Source: Hyphomicrobiales bacterium
Lineage (GTDB): Bacteria; Pseudomonadota; Alphaproteobacteria; Rhizobiales; Beijerinckiaceae
Direction: 5' to 3'
NCBI GenBank assembly: GCA_930633525.1
Contig: CAKNFP010000001.1
Location: forward strand, 2,520,001 to 2,584,000
Length of the DNA stretch: 64,000 bases
Numbering within the stretch: the stretch's first letter is position 1; every line of letters begins with the position of its first letter. Shown here piece by piece: positions 1-8,219 of the stretch. Below the pieces are notes generated by a model. That model was not told the DNA's origin and did no database searches. It was given only the letters and a program-made list of their open reading frames with translations. The translations under genes were made by a program, and so were the position numbers.

Positions 1-604
1 GCGCGGCGACGATCCTCTGCGCGGCCGCGAAAGAACGCTCCATGCGCGTCAGCAGCGTTTCGATCACCCCCGCGTCGACCATCAACTGCCGGTCGACGAT
101 CAGCTTCACGAGCACCGCGCGCAGCAAGGCATCGTCGGGAGAGCCCATCTCCGCGAGCGTAGCCAGGCGCAGCCGGGACAGAAGATCGGGCACGACCAAT
201 CCCCAGGCACCCGGCAGACTGCGCGCCGTCAGCAGGGCATGCCCGCGCGTCCGCATGACGTTGAGGAGATGGAACAGCGCATGCTCGTCGAGCCTGCCCC
301 GGTCGCAATCCTCCACCAGGACCGCATGCGGGCCGCTGGCCAGCACGGTTTCCTGCAGGCTCCTTTCATCGAGCTCGCTCGCCTGGATGGCGACGGCCCC
401 ACTCCGCTCTCGCCACATGGCGGCAAGATGGCTCTTGCCCGACCCCTCAGGTCCGACGAGCAGCACGACCGGATCCGGCCAGTGCGGCCATGCCTCGATA
501 AGGCCGTAGGCCGCGTCATTAGCCGGGCCGACCAGAAAGTCTTCGGCACCCTGCCGCGCCTCAACAGGCAAATCCAGCGGCAGTTGGCGCGGCGTCTCAA
601 ACAT
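1..604 (-). CDS. hdaA: HdaA-like DnaA-family regulator of replication initiation (partial, 3' end off the left edge)
   Basis: The protein is related to the AAA+ domain of DnaA. Hda proteins act with the DNA sliding clamp to convert DnaA-ATP to DnaA-ADP after initiation. The reading begins with ATG at 604 and stays open to base 1, so about 200 residues are present and a short C-terminus is missing. Residues 7-13 read QLPLDLP, which resembles the N-terminal clamp-binding motif of Hda. A P-loop, GPEGSGKS, lies at residues 51-58 and a Walker B-like VEDCD follows near residue 97. There is no DnaA DNA-binding domain in the visible part. The start overlaps the stop of the upstream permease gene by 8 bases, so the two are probably cotranscribed. 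Confidence 0.85.
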   Translation of the reverse strand, partial: MFETPRQLPLDLPVEARQGAEDFLVGPANDAAYGLIEAWPHWPDPVVLLVGPEGSGKSHLAAMWRERSGAVAIQASELDERSLQETVLASGPHAVLVEDCDRGRLDEHALFHLLNVMRTRGHALLTARSLPGAWGLVVPDLLSRLRLATLAEMGSPDDALLRAVLVKLIVDRQLMVDAGVIETLLTRMERSFAAAQRIVAA

Positions 605-1781
605 CCTGATCTGAACTCTTGCCAGGCTTGGCCACCGTCGTGGGGCGATCCGTCGAGCTCGTCACCGAGAGAACCGGCCCCTGCTGGAGCTCGCGGGTCT
701 CCTCCGCCGAGAGAACCAGGCGCCGCGAATCATAGAACGGGCTCTCCAGATACTGGCGCAGGGCAAACCGCATCAGCACGCCGATCGCTGCAGCGATCGG
801 AACGGCCAGGAGAAGCCCGAGGAAGCCGAACAGCGATCCGAAGGCGAGCAGCGCGAACATCAGCCACACCGGATGCACGCCGACCGCATCGCCGACGAGC
901 TTCGGCGAGAGGATGTTGCCCTCCACGAACTGGCCGAAGAAGAAAATCGCGAAGGTGGCGGCGATCATCGTCCAGTCCGGCCAGAATTGCACGATGGCCA
1001 CGCCGCCGGCGAGCACGAGCCCGGTGAGCGAGCCGACATAGGGAATGAAGGTCAGGATACCGCTGACGAGGCCGATCAACACACCGAAGTTGAGGCCGAC
1101 GAGCGAAAGGCCAACGGCGTAGAATGTGCCCAGAATGATGCAGACGAGCGCCTGGCCACGCAGGAAGCCGGCAATGGCCCGGTCCATTTCCCGCGCCAGC
1201 TGGCGGATCGTCGCGACATGGCGACGGGGCAGCCAGCTGTCGACCTTCTTCACCATATGCTCCCAGTCGACGAGGAGGTAGAAGGCGACGACGGGCGTGA
1301 TGACAAGCAGCGAGAAGATGCCGACGACCGCCTGGCCGCCGGACCATAACGATTGCAGGAACGCCCCGAACCAACTCGCGGCCTGGCTCATGATATTGCC
1401 GAGCGAGTTCTCCACATCCCGGATCGCATCGGGGCCGCCAAAACGCTCGATGAGCGGGCCGCCATGCTCGACAGCCAGTTGCTGGAGACGGCCCACCGTC
1501 GACGGGAGCTTGGCGACGAAAGCCGCAAGCTGGTTGGCGGCAACCGGCACGACCAGCATCAGCCCGAGGATGAAGAACAGCACGAAAAGGCAAAGGATCG
1601 CTATCGTCGCTGGCAGCCGGCCGATGCCCAGTCTTTCGAAGCGGTGGGCGAGCGGGTCGAGCAGATAGGCGAGAGCAAGACCCGCGACGAAGGGCAGAAG
1701 AATGCCGCGCAGCAGGACGAGCGCCAGAATGGCGACAGCGAGCGCCGTTACCCAGAAGCCGACCTGCCGCTGAAAGCTCAT
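597..1781 (-). CDS. AI-2E family transporter (PerM-like permease)
   Basis: This is a polytopic inner-membrane protein of about 394 residues. Hydrophobic segments lie near the N-terminus (two helices in the first 60 residues) and in the C-terminal half, with a hydrophilic middle section. That is the usual pattern of the AI-2E/PerM (UPF0118) family. Members export small molecules or ions; the substrate cannot be read from sequence. I chose ATG 1781 (MSFQRQVGFW) because the first membrane helix follows at once; an in-frame extension upstream looks non-coding. The C-terminal tail of about 45 residues is hydrophilic. The stop overlaps the hdaA start, an arrangement I know from other Hyphomicrobiales. 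Confidence 0.85.
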   Translation of the reverse strand: MSFQRQVGFWVTALAVAILALVLLRGILLPFVAGLALAYLLDPLAHRFERLGIGRLPATIAILCLFVLFFILGLMLVVPVAANQLAAFVAKLPSTVGRLQQLAVEHGGPLIERFGGPDAIRDVENSLGNIMSQAASWFGAFLQSLWSGGQAVVGIFSLLVITPVVAFYLLVDWEHMVKKVDSWLPRRHVATIRQLAREMDRAIAGFLRGQALVCIILGTFYAVGLSLVGLNFGVLIGLVSGILTFIPYVGSLTGLVLAGGVAIVQFWPDWTMIAATFAIFFFGQFVEGNILSPKLVGDAVGVHPVWLMFALLAFGSLFGFLGLLLAVPIAAAIGVLMRFALRQYLESPFYDSRRLVLSAEETRELQQGPVLSVTSSTDRPTTVAKPGKSSDQDV

Positions 1782-1807
1782 CAAGCACCTATATCCATAC
1801 GCGCCGC

Positions 1808-2338
1808 CTATTTCGCCATATGGCGCGACCATACTGCGAGATAGGCGCCCGCCGACGCCAGCGTCAAGCAGGCGACGACGATCATCAGGATATCGATCAA
1901 CGGTCCCCAGTCTAATCCAAAGCCACGCGAGCCGAGAACGATAGCAGCCAGAGCGATTTGCATGCCCGTATTCAGCTTGCTGACGATGAGCGGCCTGATC
2001 TCGACCGGGCGGCTCATGAGCCAGGATACGATTACCGCCATCAGGATCATCACGTCGCGCGACACGACCAATATCGCGAGCCAGCCGGGCAGCACCCCAC
2101 CGATCGCCAGGGCGACATAGATCGAGACAAGAAGCGCCTTGTCAGCGAGCGCATCGATATAGGCGCCGAGCTCGCTTTTCATGTCGAAGCGCCGCGCGAT
2201 AAACCCGTCCACGGCGTCCGACACACCAGCCACGACGAACAGGGCAAAGGCCATCTGCCAGCGTTCCGCGCCGATCATGGCGATGACGACCGGTACAAGC
2301 AGTAGACGCGCGATGGTGATGAAATTGGGCAGGGTCAT
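1808..2338 (-). CDS. CDP-alcohol phosphatidyltransferase family protein
   Basis: This is an integral membrane enzyme of 176 residues that would transfer a phosphatidyl group from CDP-diacylglycerol to an alcohol, as PgsA does with glycerol-3-phosphate. The family signature D-x2-D-G-x2-A-R-x8-G-x3-D-x3-D is intact: SDAVDGFIARR, then SELGAYIDALAD. Several hydrophobic helices surround it. ATG 2338 (MTLPNFITIAR) gives the typical N-terminus; a TTG 15 bases upstream is less likely. Which phospholipid is made is not visible. It lies 26 bases upstream of the permease gene, is probably in the same operon, and is divergent from purM. Confidence 0.85.
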   Translation of the reverse strand: MTLPNFITIARLLLVPVVIAMIGAERWQMAFALFVVAGVSDAVDGFIARRFDMKSELGAYIDALADKALLVSIYVALAIGGVLPGWLAILVVSRDVMILMAVIVSWLMSRPVEIRPLIVSKLNTGMQIALAAIVLGSRGFGLDWGPLIDILMIVVACLTLASAGAYLAVWSRHMAK

Positions 2339-2582
2339 CAGAAATGCAGTCAAATCCAGGCTAGATGGACGCGAGATGGACGATTGCGGAGGGTATCACC
2401 TCTCCCATCCGGTAATCTAAGGTGCGAGTCCGGCCAGTGCGAGGGTCTCCGTGGCGTTCGGGCATGCTACCGTCCCGACCAATCGCCCCGCGCCCCCTTG
2501 CGTGGACGGCGCTGGCGTCGTACTCGCGAGGGATGCTGCCGGCTCCTCGCCGGCGCGCGAGATATTCCGTCCGAGTTGCGAG

Positions 2583-3683
2583 ATGCCCGACATGCCCCAG
2601 CCGCCCGAGAACCGGTCGAAGAACGGATTGACCTATGCCGAGGCAGGCGTCGACATCGACGCCGGCAATGCCATGGTCGAGGCGATCAAGCCGCTGGTGC
2701 GGTCCACACGCCGCCCGGGCGCGGATGGCGAGATCGGCGGTTTCGGCGGCCTCTTTGATCTGAAGGCGGCAGGCTTCAAGGATCCCGTCCTCGTCGCCGC
2801 CAATGATGGTGTCGGCACCAAGGTGAAAATCGCCATCGAGACCGGCATCAACGACACCGTCGGCATCGACCTTGTCGCCATGTGCGTTAACGACCTCGTC
2901 GTGCAGGGCGCCGAGCCCCTGTTCTTCCTCGATTACTATGCCACGGGCCGTCTCGATCCGGCCGTCGGCACGGCGATCGTCGCGGGCATCGCCGAGGGCT
3001 GCCGGCAGGCCGGCTGCGCGCTGATCGGCGGCGAGACGGCGGAAATGCCCGGCGTCTATTCCGGCACGGACTATGATCTCGCCGGCTTCGCCGTCGGCGC
3101 CGCCGAGCGCGGCCGCCTCCTGCCGCGCGGCGACGTCACACCCGGAGACGTCATCATCGGGCTTGCCTCCTCGGGCGTTCATTCCAACGGCTTCTCGCTG
3201 GTACGCAAGGTGGTGTCGCTGAGTGGTCTTGGCTGGGATGCCGAGGCCCCCTTCGCCCCGGGCAAGCGCCTCGGCGAAGCGCTGCTGACGCCAACCCGCA
3301 TCTATGTGAAGGGCCTGATCGCCGCGCTGAAGGAAACGGATGCGATCAAGGCGCTCGCCCATATCACCGGCGGCGGCTTCCCCGACAACATCCCGCGCGT
3401 GCTGCCAGAAGGCGTCGCCGCGCGGCTAGACCTCGACGCGATCGAGGTCCCTCCCGTTTTTGGCTGGCTCGCGAGCGAAGGCGGTATCGCGGAAGCCGAG
3501 ATGCTGCGCACCTTCAACTGCGGCGTCGGCATGATCGTGGTCGTCCCGGCAGCGGCCAAGGAGCAGGCACTGGCCTCGCTCACCCGCCAGGGCGAGGCGC
3601 CTTTCGTATTTGGCGAGATCGTCCCGGCCCGTGAGGGCGCGGCGCGTGTGACGACGACCGGCAGCCTGCGGCACGGGCGCTAG
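2583..3683 (+). CDS. purM: Phosphoribosylformylglycinamidine cyclo-ligase
   Basis: AIR synthetase catalyses step five of purine synthesis: ATP-dependent closure of FGAM to aminoimidazole ribotide in the cytoplasm. The 366-residue protein carries the family blocks in order: [14 protein letters not shown] at the N-terminus, GGFGGLFDL, the ATP-binding [47 protein letters not shown] and [13 protein letters not shown]. The start at 2583 gives the expected N-terminus; the open frame upstream is not protein-like. purN follows after 116 bases that contain a dispersed intergenic repeat. The promoter should lie in the 244-base divergent region shared with the phosphatidyltransferase gene. Confidence 0.97.
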   Translation: MPDMPQPPENRSKNGLTYAEAGVDIDAGNAMVEAIKPLVRSTRRPGADGEIGGFGGLFDLKAAGFKDPVLVAANDGVGTKVKIAIETGINDTVGIDLVAMCVNDLVVQGAEPLFFLDYYATGRLDPAVGTAIVAGIAEGCRQAGCALIGGETAEMPGVYSGTDYDLAGFAVGAAERGRLLPRGDVTPGDVIIGLASSGVHSNGFSLVRKVVSLSGLGWDAEAPFAPGKRLGEALLTPTRIYVKGLIAALKETDAIKALAHITGGGFPDNIPRVLPEGVAARLDLDAIEVPPVFGWLASEGGIAEAEMLRTFNCGVGMIVVVPAAAKEQALASLTRQGEAPFVFGEIVPAREGAARVTTTGSLRHGR

Positions 3684-3787
3684 AGCCAATCCGATTTGGG
3701 TGAAATCCGATGGTTCCATCCAGGTCGATGAATTTGCTCGTTTCATCTTAAGCGGAGCAAACCTGCAACAGACGGGTTTGCTCCAGG
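3684..3787 (+). repeat. Dispersed palindromic intergenic repeat, copy A (purM-purN spacer)
   Basis: The purM-purN spacer is filled by repeat sequence. The block 3716-3740 (CCATCCAGGTCGATGAATTT followed by GCTCG) is closely matched in the spacer at 45351-45375, all differences being transitions. After about 10 bases comes a hairpin with perfect 10-base arms GGAGCAAACC (3754-3763) and GGTTTGCTCC (3775-3784), preceded by AGC. The same hairpin design recurs at 15138-15173 and, more weakly, at 45385-45420. There is no T-run after the hairpin. Confidence 0.7.
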
Positions 3788-3799
3788 ATCGAAAAGACC

Positions 3800-4483
3800 A
3801 TGACGTCAGAAACGACTGGGCAGTCCACGCCTCCCCGCCTCAGGACAGCCGTCTTCATCTCCGGTCGCGGCTCCAACATGACGGCACTGGTCGAGGCTGC
3901 CCGCGCGCCCGATTTCCCGGCGGAAATCGCTCTGGTGCTCTCCAATCGCGCCGATGCGGCGGGGCTCGCCTATGCGGGCGAGGCCGGGATCGCGACCGCT
4001 GTGGTGGATCACAAGCCCTTCAACGGCGATCGCGAGGCCTTCGAGCGTGCGATCGACGCGGTGCTCGTGGAGCATGGGGTGGAACTCGTTTGCCTCGCCG
4101 GCTTCCTGCGGGTGCTGACGCCGTGGTTTGTCACCCGCTGGGCCGGGCGCCTCATCAACATCCATCCGTCACTGCTGCCGGCCTTCCGCGGGCTCGATAC
4201 CCATGCGCGGGCGCTGGCGGCGAACGTCCGCCTGCACGGCTGCACCGTCCATTTCGTGACGCCGGAACTGGACGACGGCCCCGTCATCGCCCAGGCGGCC
4301 GTGCCGATCCTCGAAGGCGACAGCCCGGGAACACTTGCCCGGCGTGTGCTCGCTCAAGAACATGTGATCTATCCGGCGGCGCTGGCGCGCGTCGCATCGG
4401 GGCAGGCGAAACTCGTTGATGGCCGCGTGGTGCTCGCCGGCGATGCGACACCGCCAGATGCCGTGCTGGTCGTGCCCTCGTAA
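3800..4483 (+). CDS. purN: Phosphoribosylglycinamide formyltransferase
   Basis: GAR transformylase uses 10-formyltetrahydrofolate to formylate GAR, step three of purine synthesis. The protein has 227 residues, slightly longer than the usual 190-215 because of a short N-terminal leader (MTSETTGQS) and a C-terminal tail. The phosphate-binding loop ISGRGSNM and the catalytic block INIHPSLLPAFRG (Asn and His) are present. The catalytic Asp sits in ELDDGPVIAQA. ATG 3800 follows the intergenic repeat. Co-orientation with purM fits the common alphaproteobacterial purMN pair. Confidence 0.96.
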   Translation: MTSETTGQSTPPRLRTAVFISGRGSNMTALVEAARAPDFPAEIALVLSNRADAAGLAYAGEAGIATAVVDHKPFNGDREAFERAIDAVLVEHGVELVCLAGFLRVLTPWFVTRWAGRLINIHPSLLPAFRGLDTHARALAANVRLHGCTVHFVTPELDDGPVIAQAAVPILEGDSPGTLARRVLAQEHVIYPAALARVASGQAKLVDGRVVLAGDATPPDAVLVVPS

Positions 4484-4598
4484 AGTCGCACAACATGTCT
4501 GTCGCGGCTGCAGCATACGCCTTGTTGCGCGGAGCCAGACGGGCTGCTTCAGAGGCGCGATCGCGGTCGCGCCGCGGCCCCAACACCGCCGTCTTCGT

Positions 4599-4949
4599 TC
4601 AACGCTTGACGTTGCAGGCGGCCAAGGCGGCTTCGGCCTTCGGGCGCGTCACGTCGCTGAAATAGCCCGTACGACGAAAGGCGTTGAACTCGTCCGGCGA
4701 CATGCCCGCCGTCACGCGCCTTGCGTAGCAGCCGCAGCGGTCGGCGTAGTTGTCACGCTGCGAGGTCGCGACCCGCCACTGCGTCACGACGCAGGCATCG
4801 AGGATCGATGTGCGGATCTCATCCTCCGACATATTGGCATAGCTCGCAGCCGCTGTTCCCGCCGGCGGCCTGCCACCGGCTTGCGCGGCGACAACCGCGG
4901 CCACCGACAGCGCGCAACCGACCACCGCAACGGTCAAGACACGCATCAT
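4599..4949 (-). CDS. Small secreted protein of unknown function
   Basis: I do not recognise a family. The 116-residue product opens with a clear signal peptide (MMRVLTVAVVGCALSVAAVV, then AAQAG), so it is probably periplasmic. The mature part contains four cysteines (in DACVV, DRCGCYARR and AACNVKR), which could form two disulfides. The start is ATG 4949 or the adjoining ATG 4946. A GGGTGGGG stretch just upstream could serve as ribosome binding site. It is convergent with purN and separated from ndk by 242 bases, so it is probably monocistronic. Confidence 0.6.
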   Translation of the reverse strand: MMRVLTVAVVGCALSVAAVVAAQAGGRPPAGTAAASYANMSEDEIRTSILDACVVTQWRVATSQRDNYADRCGCYARRVTAGMSPDEFNAFRRTGYFSDVTRPKAEAALAACNVKR

Positions 4950-5115
4950 GATCCCCACCCTCGTCCTTGAAGTGGCAAGCCAGAGCTTCCGGCGACGGCC
5001 GCAAGCGTATCTTACAAAAGTTGATGAGAATTTGCCCGGCGACGCAGACTACGCGCCGGCATCCGGGGTCTGAGAGCCCTCGCGGCTGGCATGAGAGCCG
5101 GCCGGAAAAGACAAA

Positions 5116-5143
5116 GGTCCGCGCCTTCGATAAGCCGCGGACC
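5116..5143 (-). terminator. Rho-independent terminator of ndk
   Basis: Perfect 8-base arms GGTCCGCG (5116-5123) and CGCGGACC (5136-5143) enclose a 12-base loop. Read on the minus strand, downstream of the ndk stop, the stem is followed by TTTGTCTTTTC. Confidence 0.75.
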
Positions 5144-5191
5144 GTAGAGCATCAGGCAGAAGCCTGAAGTGAAAGGCTAACTCCCGGCAGA

Positions 5192-5614
5192 TCAGCCGAC
5201 GATTTCGTTGCCGGAGAAGAATTGCGCGATCTCGACGGCGGCCGTCTCGGGCGCGTCGGAGCCATGCACGGTGTTCTCGCCCACGGAGAGCGCAAACTGC
5301 TTGCGGACGGTGCCCTCTGCGGCGTTGGCCGGGTTGGTGGCGCCCATGACTTCACGGTACTTGGCGATGGCGTTCTCGCCTTCCAGCACCTGCACGACCA
5401 CGGGGCCGGAGGTCATGAAGGAGACGAGCTCACCGAAGAAGGGACGCTCGCTGTGGACCGCGTAGAAGGTCTCGGCCTGCTTCGTGGTCATCTGGATGCG
5501 GCGCTGGGCGACGATGCGCAGGCCGGCAGCCTCGATGACAGCGTTGACGGCGCCCGTCAGGTTGCGGGCGGTCGCATCGGGTTTCAGAATGGAGAAAGTG
5601 CGCTCAAGGGCCAT
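5192..5614 (-). CDS. ndk: Nucleoside-diphosphate kinase
   Basis: NDK moves the gamma phosphate of ATP to NDPs through a phosphohistidine intermediate, keeping (d)NTP pools balanced. The 140-residue protein is the standard length. It starts [14 protein letters not shown], and the catalytic histidine is His117 in [10 protein letters not shown]. The Kpn loop region (residues 95-115) is normal. A hairpin with a T-rich tail lies about 50 bases downstream. It is a single-gene unit by its spacing. Confidence 0.98.
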   Translation of the reverse strand: MALERTFSILKPDATARNLTGAVNAVIEAAGLRIVAQRRIQMTTKQAETFYAVHSERPFFGELVSFMTSGPVVVQVLEGENAIAKYREVMGATNPANAAEGTVRKQFALSVGENTVHGSDAPETAAVEIAQFFSGNEIVG

Positions 5615-5740
5615 TGTTTCATCATCGGTTGTGCGTTGCAGCGATGGCGCGGCTTATACCGAGGCCAGGCCGCCGAAACAAGCTGGCTGAATGATGTTCC
5701 TGGCATCATGCCGGCGTGCGGCCCGCCCGCGGGGCCAGAT

Positions 5741-6406
5741 TCAGCCCTCCTGCTCGCCACGCTTGCGGCCATCGGCGCCGATGGCCAGCGCCCGCTGAAC
5801 CGCCGGGCGCGCCTTGATCGCCATCAGCCAGCGCTTGATCGCGGAGAAACGCTCGATATCGACGCCCTGGCGATCCCACAGCTTAACCCAGCCGAAACTT
5901 GCGATGTCAGCGATCGTGTAGTCATCGCCGGCGAGATAGGGATGTTGGGTCAGGCGGCGATCGAGAACGGTGTAAAGCCGTTCGACCTCGGCCGTGAAGC
6001 GGTCGATGGCATAGGGGATTTTCTCGGGCGCATAGATCCGAAAATGATGGGCCTGGCCCGCCATCGGCCCAAGGCCCGCCACCTGCCAGAACAGCCACTC
6101 GTCGACGGCGACGCGCTGGCGTTCGTCGCGCGGATAGAACTGGCCGCTCTTGTCGCCGAGATAGCGCAGGATCGCGCCGGATTCGAAGATCGAAATGGGT
6201 TCGCCCCCCGGCCCATCCGGATCGATGATCGCCGGGATCTTGTTGTTGGGCGCGATCGCCAGAAACTCTTCCCGAAACTGCTCGCCTTTACCGATGTGAA
6301 CCGGGTGGACCACGTAGGGAAGCCCACATTCCTCGAGCATGATCGTAATCTTCCAGCCGTTGGGCGTCGGCCAATAAAAGACCTCGATCGGTTTAGGGTC
6401 GCTCAT
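5741..6406 (-). CDS. Glutathione S-transferase, Nu-like (YfcG/YghU type)
   Basis: This cytosolic 221-residue protein has an N-terminal thioredoxin-like GSH domain and an all-helical C-terminal domain. The N-terminus EVFYWPTPNGWKITIMLEE matches the Nu-class pattern. In that class a Thr/Asn pair (here TPN, residues 14-16) replaces the usual Tyr or Ser and supports disulfide-bond reductase activity. NNKIPAI and the ESGAI segment contact glutathione in the family. The start ATG 6406 was chosen because the open frame upstream (to 6511) is basic and unlike the family. The physiological substrate is unknown. Confidence 0.88.
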   Translation of the reverse strand: MSDPKPIEVFYWPTPNGWKITIMLEECGLPYVVHPVHIGKGEQFREEFLAIAPNNKIPAIIDPDGPGGEPISIFESGAILRYLGDKSGQFYPRDERQRVAVDEWLFWQVAGLGPMAGQAHHFRIYAPEKIPYAIDRFTAEVERLYTVLDRRLTQHPYLAGDDYTIADIASFGWVKLWDRQGVDIERFSAIKRWLMAIKARPAVQRALAIGADGRKRGEQEG

Positions 6407-6634
6407 GAAAGCTCCATCCGGCCTGCTGTCCCATCCGCGACAGCACCACGAAGAAAACCTATGCCTATCGCGAAACGATACCAAGTGGGTTAGCGCACAA
6501 TCGCGCCACAAGCGTTAACATGAATTGCTCCGTCGCGTTCAATTGCTGTTCAGCTAGCGGGGCGCAACCTGCCGGCGGTGCATTGGGGGTAACCTGAACA
6601 GCCGCCTCAGCGCGCTTATTGCGAGGAAACAACC

Positions 6635-6979
6635 ATGTTTAAGCCGATTGTCAGTTCCATTGCCGCAATTGCCGCGATTGCGGCCTTTGCTCTTCCTGCC
6701 AGCGCCCAAACGTCGCAGCCGCAGAACCCGCCAGCCGCCGCCCAGAGTACGGCACCGGCGAAAGCCAAGCCTGCAGCGCCATCACCGTCAGCCTCGACAT
6801 CTGCCGCGAAGCCCGCCACCGCCGCACCGGCCGCGAAGAAGCCGCCAAGCGAGGCGCAACTCGCGGCGCGCGCCCGGATGAAGGATTGTGGCGCCCAATG
6901 GCAAAAAGCTAAGACGGCCAATGCCACAGGTGGCAAGACGTGGCGCCAGTTCTCCAGTGAGTGTCTGAAGCAACACTGA
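6635..6979 (+). CDS. Small secreted Ala/Pro-rich protein with a Cys-Trp-Cys C-terminal motif
   Basis: The 114-residue product has a signal peptide ending LPASAQ, then about 55 residues of Ala/Pro/Ser/Lys low-complexity linker. A short conserved-looking C-terminal block follows: MKDCGAQWQKAK, TWRQFSSECLKQH. This block resembles small secreted proteins widespread in Hyphomicrobiales and, distantly, PsiF-like repeats. Its function is not known. A GAGGA ribosome binding site lies 7 bases before ATG 6635. A strong inverted repeat at 7001-7026 follows the stop. Confidence 0.7.
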   Translation: MFKPIVSSIAAIAAIAAFALPASAQTSQPQNPPAAAQSTAPAKAKPAAPSPSASTSAAKPATAAPAAKKPPSEAQLAARARMKDCGAQWQKAKTANATGGKTWRQFSSECLKQH

Positions 6980-7000
6980 TTGCGAGACGGCTCAATCATC

Positions 7001-7026
7001 ATGCCTCGGGCCTGCCCCCGAGGCAT
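7001..7026. terminator. Strong GC-rich hairpin, possible terminator
   Basis: The arms ATGCCTCGGG (7001-7010) and CCCGAGGCAT (7017-7026) pair perfectly around a 6-base loop, 21 bases after the preceding stop codon. No T-run follows, so intrinsic termination is uncertain. Confidence 0.4.
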
Positions 7027-7220
7027 GCGCCATGGCGATCGCCCGACCCGGCGAACGACCCTTTTCTGAAGGACCATCAGCGCGGGCCGGGGAACGACCG
7101 GCTGCCGCCTCTCGCTTATTTACCTTGAGATGCTCCCGCCTGGCTGTCACGCTCATGGCATGGGCCGACGTTAGAGTCGTTCGTGAGTGGGACGGCAACC
7201 TCAACGGATAGGCGCGGTCG

Positions 7221-8018
7221 ATGAACAACCCAGTCTTCAATCCCCACCGCTTCCAGACGACAGTGCCTTTTTACGCGCGCTATCGCGTGCACTACCCGGC
7301 GGAGCTCATCAGTTTCGTCTCCGGTCATCTTCAATTGCCTGCCGGCGCACCCATCCTCGATCTAGGTACAGGGCCTGGTCTCCTTGCGATCGCCTTCGCG
7401 CGGTTGGGACACCACGTCACCGCCCTCGATCCCGAGCCCGCGATGCTCGAGGCGGCTCGTGACGCCGCCGAGGAAGCGGGCGTTCCCGTCTCTCTCACGC
7501 AGGGCTCGTCCTTCGATCTCGACCGGCTGGGCGGCCGCTATCAGCTCGTTACGATGGGACGCTCCTTCCATTGGATGGATCGGGAGGCGACCCTTGCAAG
7601 CCTCGACCGGATGATTCCGGAAGACGGCGCCATCGCCCTGTTCAGCGATGGCCAGATCCCCTATCCCGGTCAGGACTGGCGCAAGGCGGTGCTTGAACCG
7701 CTCGCGACGCGCTACGCGCCCGAGGAAGCCCGGCAGCGCCAGGCCCGGCGCAGTCCCGCGCGCCTTCAGCATGAAGGGGTTCTGCTGGCTTCACCGTTCC
7801 GACATCTCGAACGCCACAGCGTCGTGTTCCAGCAGACACTGGACATCGACGGCATCATGGGGCGCACCTTCTCCATGTCGGTCACATCCCCCCAGGCGCT
7901 TGGCGCAAACAAGGACGCCTTCGAGCAGGACATGCGCCGCGAGCTTGCCGCCCTGTCGCCCTCGGGTCAGTTCGAGGAGATCGTCGAGGTCAAGGCGTTG
8001 ATAGCGCGGCGTGGGTAA
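7221..8018 (+). CDS. Class I SAM-dependent methyltransferase
   Basis: The protein of 265 residues has a Rossmann methyltransferase core. SAM motif I is ILDLGTGPG (residues 45-53) and the acidic end of strand 2 is TALDPEPAMLEAAR. The N-terminus FNPHRFQTTVPFYARYR resembles the UbiE/COQ5-like methyltransferases of small molecules. The C-terminal third (after about residue 170) would carry substrate recognition and gives no clear hint. The natural substrate is unknown. ATG 7221 has only a weak ribosome binding site. The gene stands alone, followed by an intergenic repeat. Confidence 0.82.
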   Translation: MNNPVFNPHRFQTTVPFYARYRVHYPAELISFVSGHLQLPAGAPILDLGTGPGLLAIAFARLGHHVTALDPEPAMLEAARDAAEEAGVPVSLTQGSSFDLDRLGGRYQLVTMGRSFHWMDREATLASLDRMIPEDGAIALFSDGQIPYPGQDWRKAVLEPLATRYAPEEARQRQARRSPARLQHEGVLLASPFRHLERHSVVFQQTLDIDGIMGRTFSMSVTSPQALGANKDAFEQDMRRELAALSPSGQFEEIVEVKALIARRG

Positions 8019-8093
8019 GCGGCCCGCAGCCTGTTCCCGGCGCGGCGAGACAGGCAACCGCATCCGGGCCGAAGCGCCAGATGCGGAGGATGG

Positions 8094-8197
8094 GAGCATC
8101 GGACCCCAAAAAGTTTGTATGGATCTTGGATGAATCCGATGCTCAGACAAAGAGATAGAGCGACAGCGCCGATTCCATCGGAACCTCCGCCGCTCTA
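8094..8197. repeat. Compound palindromic intergenic element
   Basis: Two adjacent inverted repeats lie between convergent genes. The first has perfect 10-base arms GAGCATCGGA (8094-8103) and TCCGATGCTC (8135-8144). The second has arms TAGAGCG (8156-8162) and CGCTCTA (8191-8197) enclosing CCGAT-tcc-ATCGG (8169-8181). Such GAGCATCGGA-type palindromes are common between genes in Hyphomicrobiales genomes. Confidence 0.6.
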
Positions 8198-8219
8198 GCG
8201 ACGATACTACTTGCGTCCG

